A stretch of 15,804 bases of DNA from JBGOTP01 sp041476545 (GTDB lineage Bacteria > Acidobacteriota > Vicinamibacteria > Vicinamibacterales > CAVVIG01), in the NCBI GenBank assembly GCA_041476545.1, contig JBGOTP010000075.1:1-15804 (forward strand). Reading direction: 5' to 3'. A model generated the notes under the pieces. The model did not search any database, was not told the DNA's origin, and worked only from the letters and a program-made list of their open reading frames with translations. Positions 1 through 9,957 of this stretch are shown here, in pieces; positions within the stretch are counted from its first letter, which is position 1; each line of letters starts with the position of its first letter. Both the position numbers and the translations under genes were made by a program.

Positions 1-683
1 ATCGGCCGCACCTGATTCTGCTGAGCGTAGATCCACGCGATGAACAGCATCTGCACCGCGCCGCCGCGGTACCAGTTGCCCTGCTCGTAGTACGGCCCGA
101 CGCGACCGACCCCTGCGCCGAAGCCCTGCACGTTCATCGCGGCATAGCCGTGATGGCCAAGCGCGGCGACGCCCATCTGATATTCGGCCGTTGATGAGCA
201 TCCGGTCGTGCCGATCTTTCCGTTCGACCACGGCTGATTCGTGAGCCAGTCGACCGTGTTGTAGCCGTCGGTCTTCGATCCGAGGATGTCGTAGTTGCCT
301 TCGGAGAAGAAGTGTCCGCGCTCGTTCTGCACGACGTACGCGTAGCCTTTCTTCACCGCGGTCAGCTGTGCGCTCATGTCCGCCGGCACGCCGTTCTGGA
401 TGTCCCAGAAGTTGAAGTTGTAGGGCGTCCGCACCCAGATCGTCGGCACTTTGCCGGTCGCATTTTTCGGCCTGTAGATGTCGGTGGCGAGCCGCACGCC
501 GTCCGGCATCGGCATCATCACCTTGCGTTCGACGACGGCGAGCGACTGGAGCTCGTTTTCCGTGTCGATGCGGCGCTGCCTGTCGGCGGCGCTGAGTCCG
601 CCCTGCTGCGCGCGGACGACCATGGCCGCGCAAGAGATGGCGATAACCGTCGCGACGATGAGCGGGCGGGCGTGCTTCTTCAT
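1..683 (-). CDS. Secreted CocE/NonD (X-Pro dipeptidyl-peptidase S15) family hydrolase, N-terminal part
   Basis: The gene is cut by the left edge, and only the first 227 residues are visible. Residues 1-26 form a Sec signal peptide (basic MKKHARP start, hydrophobic core, cut near VRAQ). The stretch 'MPDGVRLATDIYRP' (58-72) is the usual N-terminal signature of CocE/NonD hydrolases, and 'NERGHFFSEGNYD' (120-132) corresponds to the family's R-G-x-x-S-E-G block. 'GTTGCSSTAEYQMG' (158-171) sits at the nucleophile elbow, with S163 the likely catalytic Ser. The Asp and His of the triad would lie off the window. Family members hydrolyse esters, amides or X-Pro peptides; the substrate here cannot be read. 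The product is probably periplasmic or secreted. It is transcribed divergently from tldD across an 87-bp spacer. ATG at 683 is chosen because the signal peptide begins there. The family call is firm and the specificity unknown. Confidence 0.85.
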   Translation of the reverse strand, partial: MKKHARPLIVATVIAISCAAMVVRAQQGGLSAADRQRRIDTENELQSLAVVERKVMMPMPDGVRLATDIYRPKNATGKVPTIWVRTPYNFNFWDIQNGVPADMSAQLTAVKKGYAYVVQNERGHFFSEGNYDILGSKTDGYNTVDWLTNQPWSNGKIGTTGCSSTAEYQMGVAALGHHGYAAMNVQGFGAGVGRVGPYYEQGNWYRGGAVQMLFIAWIYAQQNQVRP

Positions 684-770
684 GCGGGCGATGATACCGC
701 CGTCCGACGTCAAGCGCGCTTCCGGATGTTGGAGCGCGACTCGGGCGATCGGTGCCATAATCCGGGCCAT
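684..770. promoter_or_regulatory. Divergent intergenic spacer with a candidate tldD promoter (-10 CATAAT at 756-761)
   Basis: This 87-bp spacer separates the divergent CocE-like gene and tldD, so it should hold promoters for both. On the plus strand CATAAT (756-761) resembles a sigma-70 -10 box. A transcript starting about 7 bp downstream would begin almost at the tldD ATG (771), which has no Shine-Dalgarno sequence. No good -35 match lies 16-18 bp upstream (the nearest, TTGGAG, is 21 bp away). This is a weak motif-level call. Confidence 0.3.
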
Positions 771-2396
771 ATGGACGACCGGGATTCCACGCTCAACCGC
801 CGCGACTTCGTCAAAATCGTCGGCGGTGCCGGCGTGGCCGCGGCAGCGGGCCTTTCGTCGCTCGATGTGCTCAATGCCGCCCCGCAGGCCCGCCAAGCCA
901 ACGTCGCTCCGGGACCGGACGCGGCCGAGCGCGAACTCGCGCTGCTTGCGCTTGACGCCGCGAGGTCTGCCGGAGCCGGCTACGCCGATGTCCGCATCTC
1001 GCGTCACAACTTCGAATCGCTGAGCACGCGCGAGCGCCAGATCACCGGCGTGAGCAAGCGCGAATCGTACGGCATCGGCGTTCGCGCGCTGGTCGGTGGC
1101 TCCTGGGGCTTTGCGGCCACCCGTGATGTCAGCCGCGACGGGGTCGTCCGTGCCGCCCGCGAAGCGGCCGCCATCGCCGCCGCCAACGACAAGGTCGCGC
1201 CCAACAAAATCGTCCTCGCACCCGTCGCCAAGGTTTCCGATGGACGGTGGATCACACCCCACAGGGTCGATCCGTTTTCGATTTCCATCGAATCCAAAGC
1301 CGAACTGCTGTTTCGGATCAACGAAGAAGCGCTCAGAGTGAAGGGCGTTCGCTTCGTGACGTCGAACGTGCAGTCGGTGAAGGAAAGCCGTCTGCTCGCA
1401 ACGTCCGAAGGCTCCATCATCCAGCAGACATTCATCCGCGTGAGCCCCGAGGTGACGGTGACCGCGGTCGCCGCCGACAACTCCGACTCGCAGGCGCGTA
1501 GCGGCGCCACGGCTCCAGCAGGCTATGGCTGGGAATACGTGACCGGGCTCACGCTCCCGGAAAGCGCGTACCGCTACGCCAACGAGGCGGTGATGAAACT
1601 TTCCGCGGCGCCCGTTGAACCCGGCGTCTGGGATCTGGTGCTCCATCCGTCCCATCTGTGGCTGACCATTCACGAGTCCATCGCCCATCCCTCCGAACTC
1701 GATCGCGCGCTCGGCTACGAGGCCAACTACGCCGGAACGACATTCCTCGCGCCGCCCGAGAAGGTCCTTGGCAAGTTCCGACTCGGCAAGGAGCTCATGA
1801 CGTTTGTCGCCAACCGCACGGAAGTCGGCGGCTGCGCGACGGTCGGCTGGGACGATGAAGGGGTCGCGGCTTCGTCGTATCCCATTGTCGACAAGGGGCT
1901 GTTTGTCAGCTACGAGAGCGCCACGCGCGAAATGATCGACTGGGTCGCGCCGATGAGCAGGCTCAAGATCGCGCCCGGTCATTCGTACGGCGAAGACTGG
2001 TCGTCGATTCCGTTCCCGCGCATGCCGAACGTCAGCCTGCTGCCGGCGGCCCGCAACATCAGCGAAGCAGAAGTCGTCGCCAGCACGAAACGCGGCATCT
2101 TCATCGAGGGGAACGGCTCGTACTCCATCGATCAGCAGCGCTACAACTTCCAGTTTGGCGGCCAGACGTTCTGGGAAATCAAGGACGGAAAGAAGACGCG
2201 GATGCTGAGAGACGTCGCGTACGTCGCGCGGACGCCGGACTTCTGGAACTCGATGGCGATGGTCGGCGTCCGCCAGACCTACCAGCTCGGCGGATCGTTC
2301 TCGGACGCCAAGGGACAGCCGGGGCAGTTGAGCTCGGTCTCGCACGGATGCCCGGTGGCCCTCTTCCGGAACGTCAACGTCCTGCGCACCGCGTGA
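771..2396 (+). CDS. tldD: TldD-like zinc metalloprotease with Tat signal (TldD/PmbA family)
   Basis: This is a 541-aa protein. R10-R11-D-F-V-K is a textbook twin-arginine motif followed by an Ala/Gly-rich hydrophobic stretch and a probable cut near residue 38, so it is predicted to be exported folded by Tat. The TldD metalloprotease motif is present as H301-E302-S-I-A-H306-P-S-E309, matching the family's HExxxHxxE. 'CATVGWDDEGV' (355-365) and 'SHGCPVALFRNVNV' (524-537) match further conserved blocks, and C527 is a candidate third zinc ligand. In E. coli, TldD with TldE degrades unfolded peptides and matures microcin B17 in the cytosol, so export is a departure. The frame is open upstream to 312, but that part is antisense to the neighbouring hydrolase. 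The start at 771 puts the Tat motif at the usual place; 726 is a possible alternative. tldE follows after 7 bp, indicating a two-gene operon. Confidence 0.88.
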   Translation: MDDRDSTLNRRDFVKIVGGAGVAAAAGLSSLDVLNAAPQARQANVAPGPDAAERELALLALDAARSAGAGYADVRISRHNFESLSTRERQITGVSKRESYGIGVRALVGGSWGFAATRDVSRDGVVRAAREAAAIAAANDKVAPNKIVLAPVAKVSDGRWITPHRVDPFSISIESKAELLFRINEEALRVKGVRFVTSNVQSVKESRLLATSEGSIIQQTFIRVSPEVTVTAVAADNSDSQARSGATAPAGYGWEYVTGLTLPESAYRYANEAVMKLSAAPVEPGVWDLVLHPSHLWLTIHESIAHPSELDRALGYEANYAGTTFLAPPEKVLGKFRLGKELMTFVANRTEVGGCATVGWDDEGVAASSYPIVDKGLFVSYESATREMIDWVAPMSRLKIAPGHSYGEDWSSIPFPRMPNVSLLPAARNISEAEVVASTKRGIFIEGNGSYSIDQQRYNFQFGGQTFWEIKDGKKTRMLRDVAYVARTPDFWNSMAMVGVRQTYQLGGSFSDAKGQPGQLSSVSHGCPVALFRNVNVLRTA

Positions 2397-2403
2397 GACG
2401 GCC

Positions 2404-3753
2404 ATGAAAGAATTAGGCCTTTCGCGCGACGACATGAAGGTGCTCTGCGATCGCATTTTGGGATTCGCCAAAGCCGATCACACGCGAGTGACCGTGAATG
2501 CCGGCGTCCGTGGTTTCACGCGAACCGCGATGAACCGTGTGACGACCGCGGGCAGCACGGACGATATTTCCATCCGGGTCTCGAGCGTCTTCGGCAAGCG
2601 CATCGCGTCGGTCGACACGAACCGCATCGACGCCACCTCGCTCGAGAAAGCGGTAAAGGATTGCGAGGCGCTCGCCCGCCTGTCGCCCGAGAACCCCGAG
2701 TACATCCCGGACCCGGGGCCGCAGACCTACGCCGAGGTGAATGGCTACTATCCCTCGACCGGCGATCTGACGACCGAAGATCGCGCGAGGTCCGCGTCTC
2801 TTGTGCTCAAGGGCGCCGAGGCGGCGAATACAATCGCCGCCGGGTTCATCGACATGTTCGCCGGGTCCGAAGCGGTTGCAAACTCGAAGGGCCTCTTCGC
2901 CTATCACGCAGCCACCGGCGTGGCGTCCACGTTGACCGTCCGCACACCGGATGGGTCGTCCTCGGGATGGGCGGGCGGCGAAGGCGCCGACTGGACGACG
3001 ATCGAGTCCGCGCGGATCGCCGAGGACGCCATGCGAAAGTGTCAGACATGGCGCGGCAAGACGGCACTCGATCCCGGCACGTACGAAGTCGTCCTCGAAC
3101 CGACCGCCGTCGGCATGTTGCTGCAGCGGATGATGTCGGCCTTCGATGCGCGATCGGCCGAGGAAGGACGATCCTACCTGTCGAAGCGCGGCGGCGGCAC
3201 GCTCCTCGGAGAACAGCTCTTCGACCAACGCGTCACCATCGCCAGCGATCCGGGTTTCGCGAATGGAGAAACCGCGCCGTTCACTGGCGTTGGCGAACCT
3301 GTTCAGAAGAATGTCTGGGTCGAGAACGGCGTCGTGAAGGATCTGTCGTACTCGCGCTTCTGGGCACAACGCAAGGGCGTGCCCCCCAAGGCGGGGATGT
3401 CGAACTTCATCATGTCCGGAGGCGAGGCATCGATTGACGATCTCGTCAAGTCGGTGACGCGCGGTGTCCTCGTCACACGCTTCTGGTACATCAGACCGCT
3501 GAATCCGCGAACGCTGACCCAGACCGGTCTCACGCGCGACGGCACGTTCCTCATCGAGAACGGGCGGATCAGCCGTCCGGTCACGAACTTCCGCTTCAAT
3601 CAGTCGCTCGTCGAACTGCTGCAGCACGTGGAGATGGTGGGCCGTCCGACGCGAGTCTGCGCGAGCGAGAACAGTTCGGCGGGTACACCCATCATCGTGC
3701 CCGCGCTGAAAGTCCGCGCCTTCAATCTGGCCAGCGTCAGCGACGCGGTCTGA
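2404..3753 (+). CDS. tldE: TldE/PmbA-like partner protein of TldD
   Basis: This 449-aa protein of the TldD/PmbA family lies 7 bp after the tldD-like gene, in the same operon. Where TldD has HExxxH, this protein has 'LEPTAVGMLLQRMMSAFDAR' (231-250) with no His-Glu pair. That is the expected state of the non-catalytic TldE subunit, which forms the heterodimer that encloses the TldD active site. Conserved family blocks include 'VANSKGLFAYH' (158-168), 'GVGEPVQKNVWVENGVVKD' in the second half, and 'NGRISRPVTNFRFNQS' near the C-terminus. No signal peptide or Tat motif is visible at the N-terminus, unlike its partner. If the pair acts together outside the cytoplasm it would need to be carried across with TldD. 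Family and partner assignments are confident; location and substrate are unknown. Confidence 0.87.
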   Translation: MKELGLSRDDMKVLCDRILGFAKADHTRVTVNAGVRGFTRTAMNRVTTAGSTDDISIRVSSVFGKRIASVDTNRIDATSLEKAVKDCEALARLSPENPEYIPDPGPQTYAEVNGYYPSTGDLTTEDRARSASLVLKGAEAANTIAAGFIDMFAGSEAVANSKGLFAYHAATGVASTLTVRTPDGSSSGWAGGEGADWTTIESARIAEDAMRKCQTWRGKTALDPGTYEVVLEPTAVGMLLQRMMSAFDARSAEEGRSYLSKRGGGTLLGEQLFDQRVTIASDPGFANGETAPFTGVGEPVQKNVWVENGVVKDLSYSRFWAQRKGVPPKAGMSNFIMSGGEASIDDLVKSVTRGVLVTRFWYIRPLNPRTLTQTGLTRDGTFLIENGRISRPVTNFRFNQSLVELLQHVEMVGRPTRVCASENSSAGTPIIVPALKVRAFNLASVSDAV

Positions 3754-3755
3754 CG

Positions 3756-3780
3756 GCGGGGCTGAAGCCCCGCACTACGA
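3756..3780 (-). repeat. REP-like hairpin, copy 1 (GTAG-headed palindrome)
   Basis: Arms GCGGGGCT (3756-3763) and AGCCCCGC (3766-3773) form an 8-bp perfect stem with a GA loop, followed by ACTACGA (3774-3780). On the minus strand it reads TCGTAGT then the hairpin, so a GTAG tetranucleotide precedes the stem as in GTAG-type REP elements. It begins 3 bp after the tldE stop and may also act as a transcription end. It forms an inverted pair with 3810-3834. Confidence 0.75.
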
Positions 3781-3809
3781 GTGGGCGACGCGATCTGACA
3801 TGGGCACAG

Positions 3810-3834
3810 TCGTAGTGCAGGCCTTCAGGCCTGC
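3810..3834 (+). repeat. REP-like hairpin, copy 2, inverted relative to copy 1
   Basis: TCGTAGT (3810-3816) precedes arms GCAGGCCT (3817-3824) and AGGCCTGC (3827-3834) with a TC loop. Its reverse complement matches copy 1 over 25 positions except four, which are two stem pairs changed on both sides (G-C to A-T, and G-C to C-G), so the hairpin is kept. The two copies face each other across 29 bp between the convergent ends of tldE and the cupin gene, in a BIME-like layout. They could serve as a two-way terminator or mRNA stabiliser. Confidence 0.75.
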
Positions 3835-3860
3835 TCCATCACGGCCTCTCAACTGGAGAC

Positions 3861-4343
3861 CTATTTGGCCGGCGCGACTTCGAAACGATAGATGACGTAC
3901 GAAATCGGCCCGTCCAGCTCGCTGAACCGGTGCGGCAGACCGGCCGGCACGATGACCACGTCTTTGGGCTTCACCTTCTGGCTCACACCACCGATCTGCG
4001 TGACGTAGTAGCTGGGCGTCGGTCCCAGATTCGGCGGGTCGGATACCGGCCGCGGCTCCGTCGGCGTGCCTCCGGTCACGAGGGTGCCGGAGCCCTCGAC
4101 GATCTGATAGATCTCGGTCAGGTCGTCATGCAGCAGCGCTCGCGGTTCAGGGGCCGTGCGGTGCACCATGCCGATGCGCACGATCCCGCCCTTCACCGGC
4201 GTCTGCTTCATCAGCTTGTCCAGCGTGTTATTGGCGACGGACTGCTTCATCGTCGACTCGATGTCGGCGGCACCGAGATAGGCCGCCGGCGGCGGGTCCT
4301 GGGCCAACATCAGTCCGGAGAAGAGCGCGATCAGGGTCAGCAT
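3861..4343 (-). CDS. Small secreted cupin-domain protein (second of a tandem pair)
   Basis: This is a 160-aa protein. Residues 1-14 (MLTLIALFSGLMLA) form a short signal peptide, so it is probably periplasmic. A single cupin fold is indicated by motif 1 'LHDDLTEIYQIVEGSGTLVT' (71-90) and motif 2 'KPKDVVIVPAGLPHRF' (126-140). Motif 1 normally has HxH; here only H72 remains, and the second His is Asp (D74). E77 and H138 are kept, so metal binding is possible but altered. The neighbour cupin (4366-4947) shares 'EGxGTLVTGGT', 'GGV' and 'DVxIxP....PH' at the same places, so the two are tandem paralogues, 22 bp apart and probably co-transcribed. The substrate cannot be read. It is the last gene of the long minus-strand run. 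Confidence 0.8.
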   Translation of the reverse strand: MLTLIALFSGLMLAQDPPPAAYLGAADIESTMKQSVANNTLDKLMKQTPVKGGIVRIGMVHRTAPEPRALLHDDLTEIYQIVEGSGTLVTGGTPTEPRPVSDPPNLGPTPSYYVTQIGGVSQKVKPKDVVIVPAGLPHRFSELDGPISYVIYRFEVAPAK

Positions 4344-4365
4344 GCGCGTAGCTTACACCTCAGGC

Positions 4366-4947
4366 CTACTTCAGCGGCAATCTACCCTGCGGGTCGGACC
4401 GGACGATCATGTACGAGATGTCGCCCTCGAGATTGCTCCACCAGTGCGGCGTACGTCCGGGGATGATGATGACGTCGCCCTTGGTGACTCGCCGGGTCAC
4501 ACCACCCTCGATGCGCGATCCTCTGACGCTCGTGCTCGTTGCCGGCTCCCGTCGCGTGTCGACGAGCGTGCCTCCGGTCACGAGCGTGCCGGCGCCCTCC
4601 AGCATGTAGTACACCTCGCTCGTGGTCGTCTCGTGCAGGATGGCGTCTTGCCTGGACGCCTTCGGCCTGAAGACACCGTAGATGCCGACCCGCGATCCGC
4701 CGACGTTGACGATGCGAATCGGGAGATCGCTGATGGCGTCCCTGGGGAGTTGTTTGATGAACGCCTGCATGTCCGCGGCGGTGACGTCCACGGCAGGCAG
4801 CGGCGTCTGTGTCTGCGCGGGTGCGGACGTTGGCGTCGCCCGTGGCGTGGCCTGGGTAGCTGTCGATGTCGGCGCCTGCGCATGAACAGCGGACGCGTAC
4901 ACAAATAGGAGCAGGCCCGCAATTAGTTTCCGTGTTGTTCTCGGCAT
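4366..4947 (-). CDS. Secreted cupin-domain protein (first of a tandem pair)
   Basis: This is a 193-aa protein. The frame is open further upstream, but that part overlaps the HAD gene. ATG at 4947 gives a clear signal peptide (MPRTTRKLIAGLLLFVYASA, cut after VHAQA). Residues 26-50 are a Thr/Ala/Pro/Gln linker. The cupin domain follows, with motif 1 'ILHETTTSEVYYMLEGAG' (103-120) and motif 2 'KGDVIIIPGRTPHWWSNLEG' (156-175). H105, E111 and H168 are present, while the second His of HxH is Thr (T107). It is paralogous to the downstream cupin. A 68-bp leader with a 9-bp tandem repeat separates it from the HAD gene upstream. The paired layout suggests a duplicated periplasmic small-molecule binding protein or enzyme; no substrate is assigned. 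Confidence 0.78.
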   Translation of the reverse strand: MPRTTRKLIAGLLLFVYASAVHAQAPTSTATQATPRATPTSAPAQTQTPLPAVDVTAADMQAFIKQLPRDAISDLPIRIVNVGGSRVGIYGVFRPKASRQDAILHETTTSEVYYMLEGAGTLVTGGTLVDTRREPATSTSVRGSRIEGGVTRRVTKGDVIIIPGRTPHWWSNLEGDISYMIVRSDPQGRLPLK

Positions 4948-4963
4948 TTGTTTTTCTATCCTG

Positions 4964-4990
4964 TTCTCTGCGTTTTCTGCGGCCTCTGCG
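4964..4990 (-). repeat. Three tandem 9-bp units (CGCAGARNN) in the cupin leader
   Basis: On the minus strand the units are CGCAGAGGC, CGCAGAAAA and CGCAGAGAA, in exact 9-bp register, lying 16 bp upstream of the cupin ATG. The unit resembles the GCAGAG-rich short tandem repeats I recall from Acidobacteriota and related genomes. The function is unknown. It could be part of the mRNA leader or a protein-binding site. Confidence 0.6.
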
Positions 4991-5015
4991 GTAATCGTCG
5001 TTTCCGGTCGTCGTA

Positions 5016-5840
5016 TCAGACCCCGAGTTGCGTCGCCAGATCCTTGAGATTCTTGCTGAGAAAATCGTAGCGCCCGGCGGCCGGCATCGTGGACGATCGT
5101 TCCGGTCCGTTCTCGAGCGGCCGGTGGACGTAGGCCGTCTTCAGACCCAGTGCCTTGGCCGAGTCGAGATCGCCGGCGTGCGCGGCCACCATCATGACGG
5201 CCTCCGGCTTCACGTCGAAGAACTCGCCCGGCATGAGATACGTCTCCTTGTCCGGCTTGTAGTGGCGCACGAGCTCGGTCGACAGAATGCAGTCCCACGG
5301 CAGGCCGGCGAACTTCGCCATGTTCGTGAGCAACGACAGATTACCATTCGAGAGTGGGCCGAGCACGAAGCGCTTACGAAGACGCGTGAGGCCGGCGACC
5401 GAATCCGGCCATCCCTTCAAGCGGTGCCAGATGCGATTGAGGTGTGCTTTCTCGTCTTCGCTCAGTCCTTCGATCTTGAAGCGGACGAGCAGATCGTCGA
5501 GCGTCATGCGATGAAGGACGTCGAGTTTCGTCCACGGCAGCTGACCGCTGCGGACACGGTTCATCGCGGGTCCATAGCCCGCGCGCCACGCATCGGCGAA
5601 TGCCGCCCAGTCGACCGTCAATCCCTTGGTGCGGCCGAGCTGCTGCCCTTCGGCAATCACCGCCGAGCGCCAGTCCACCACGGTGCCGAAGGTATCGAAG
5701 ACCAGGATCTGCACGCCAGGGATCTGTGCCGGTGCAGCTACCGCACCGGGCATCGCCTCGCGCGCCGAGATCCGTTCAGCCAGGACGGACGACAGGCCGC
5801 CGACGACGACCGTGCCCGTCAGAAATGTTCGACGATCCAT
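5016..5840 (-). CDS. Tat-exported haloacid dehalogenase type II-like protein (HAD superfamily)
   Basis: This is a 274-aa protein. It starts MDRRTFLTG, a Tat-like RRxFL motif, with a hydrophobic stretch to about residue 22, so export is likely. The HAD core follows: motif I 'FDTFGTVVDWR' (48-58) with D49 as predicted nucleophile and R58 at the position of the substrate Arg; motif II 'LSNGN' (163-167); motif III 'YKPDKETY' (194-201) with K195; and acidic motif 'AAHAGDLDSAKALGLKT' (219-235) with D224. This order and the roughly 230-aa mature length fit L-2-haloacid dehalogenases. The Asn and Trp of that last motif in characterised enzymes are His and Gly here, so true dehalogenase activity is uncertain and phosphatase-type chemistry is possible. 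A strong AAAGGAGGA lies at the start. It follows the tricorn-like protease by 20 bp, so the two are probably co-transcribed. Confidence 0.83.
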   Translation of the reverse strand: MDRRTFLTGTVVVGGLSSVLAERISAREAMPGAVAAPAQIPGVQILVFDTFGTVVDWRSAVIAEGQQLGRTKGLTVDWAAFADAWRAGYGPAMNRVRSGQLPWTKLDVLHRMTLDDLLVRFKIEGLSEDEKAHLNRIWHRLKGWPDSVAGLTRLRKRFVLGPLSNGNLSLLTNMAKFAGLPWDCILSTELVRHYKPDKETYLMPGEFFDVKPEAVMMVAAHAGDLDSAKALGLKTAYVHRPLENGPERSSTMPAAGRYDFLSKNLKDLATQLGV

Positions 5841-5843
5841 GCG

Positions 5844-5852
5844 TCCTCCTTT
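5844..5852 (-). promoter_or_regulatory. Strong Shine-Dalgarno of the HAD gene
   Basis: The minus strand reads AAAGGAGGA three bases before the ATG at 5840. It is one of the strongest ribosome binding sites in the window and fixes the HAD start. It lies inside the 20-bp gap after the protease stop, which supports translation from a shared transcript. Confidence 0.7.
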
Positions 5853-5860
5853 GTCCGGCC

Positions 5861-9082
<3,222 letters not shown>

Positions 9083-9085
9083 GAG

Positions 9086-9093
9086 TCTCTCCC
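9086..9093 (-). promoter_or_regulatory. Ribosome binding site deciding the protease start
   Basis: The minus strand reads GGGAGAGA, three bases before the ATG at 9082. It decides between this start, which gives a clean signal peptide, and the much longer upstream-open frame that would overlap the alpha/beta hydrolase. Confidence 0.5.
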
Positions 9094-9132
9094 AGCGTGA
9101 ATTCAACCTGTGGCAATCCCGACCCGCGGCGT

Positions 9133-9924
9133 TCATAGTCCCTCGAGGAATGTGAGGATGGCATCGCGAGCCGGCTCGAACCTGTCGGCAAGAAACATGT
9201 GCGCGGCGCCTGGTATCATGACGAGTTTCGCGTTCGGGATCGCCTTCGCGAGAATTCGGCCATTGTCCGGTGGAATCAGCCGATCGTTCTCGCCGTGAAT
9301 CACGAGGGTCGGCACGTTGATCGTACCGAGCCGATCGTGGCACCCCTTCCACGACCGCACAGCCTGAAGCTGTCCCAGATAGCCCTCGGCGGTGCGTGTC
9401 GTCCGCATCCGGATTCCCAGATCGTCCTCGATCCGTTCTCGTGGTGTCGAGGCGTCGTAGAGATAGGGCGCGGTCGCCCAGAACGCCTCTTCGCTCGTCA
9501 ACGCCGGATTCGGATTGAGCGCCGCCCCCACCTCCCGCGTCGCCAGCACACTCGCTCGCCCGCCACACGATGTGCATCCGAGCACAAGCGATCGCACGTT
9601 GCCAGGACGTCGCAGCGCCAGCTCCTGGCTGATCATCCCGCCCATCGACAAGCCGAGCACGTGCGCGGACGCGGCGCCCGCGGCCTCCAGTACCGCGGCC
9701 GCATCATCGGCCATCCCCTCGATCGAGTACGGCCCGGGCGGGACGTCGCTGTGGCCCATGCCGCGGTTGTCGAACAGGATCGTCCGGAAGCGGGCCGAGA
9801 GCGGCGGCTCGATGCGGTGCCAGCGCTCGAGCACAGTGCCAAGGCCGGTGATGAGCAGCAGCGGCTCGCCCTGCCCTCGCGCCTCCCAGTAGATCTTCGC
9901 GCCAGCGCTCTCAACCAACGACAT
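9133..9924 (-). CDS. Alpha/beta hydrolase (3-oxoadipate enol-lactonase-like fold)
   Basis: This is a 263-aa protein with a complete alpha/beta-hydrolase domain and no signal peptide, so it is probably cytoplasmic. The nucleophile elbow is 'GLSMGG' with S93. The acid is D214 in 'HGENDRLIP' and the base is H242 in 'GAAHMF'. 'FDNRGMGHSD' (51-60) is the typical strand-4 block. A cap of helices (about 120-195) contains 'GCTSCGG', with two Cys. Overall shape and motifs resemble enol-lactonase/PcaD and related esterases, but this group has many specificities. It lies 33 bp after the small secreted protein gene and 50 bp before the tricorn-like protease, so it may share their transcript. The fold is certain and the reaction only general. 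Confidence 0.85.
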   Translation of the reverse strand: MSLVESAGAKIYWEARGQGEPLLLITGLGTVLERWHRIEPPLSARFRTILFDNRGMGHSDVPPGPYSIEGMADDAAAVLEAAGAASAHVLGLSMGGMISQELALRRPGNVRSLVLGCTSCGGRASVLATREVGAALNPNPALTSEEAFWATAPYLYDASTPRERIEDDLGIRMRTTRTAEGYLGQLQAVRSWKGCHDRLGTINVPTLVIHGENDRLIPPDNGRILAKAIPNAKLVMIPGAAHMFLADRFEPARDAILTFLEGL

Positions 9925-9957
9925 GAACGGTCCGTGTCCGCGCGGGCATCGCGTCTT

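Noticed and set aside
312..770. N-terminal extension of the tldD reading frame upstream of the Tat motif
   Set aside because: It is antisense to the CocE-like gene, has no family similarity, and would put the Tat signal 150 residues inside the protein.
2413..3627. 404-codon open frame on the minus strand opposite tldE
   Set aside because: It is Arg/Ala/Gly-rich with no recognisable domain and mirrors a well-supported gene. GC-rich codon bias keeps the complementary frame free of stops.
5063..5100. GTAG followed by a GC-rich near-palindrome resembling a fourth REP
   Set aside because: The arms do not pair cleanly, and the stretch lies inside the HAD coding region and is explained by its codons.
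9083..9577. Upstream extension of the tricorn-like protease frame
   Set aside because: It overlaps the alpha/beta hydrolase gene and lacks family similarity. The ATG at 9082 has a ribosome binding site and a signal peptide.
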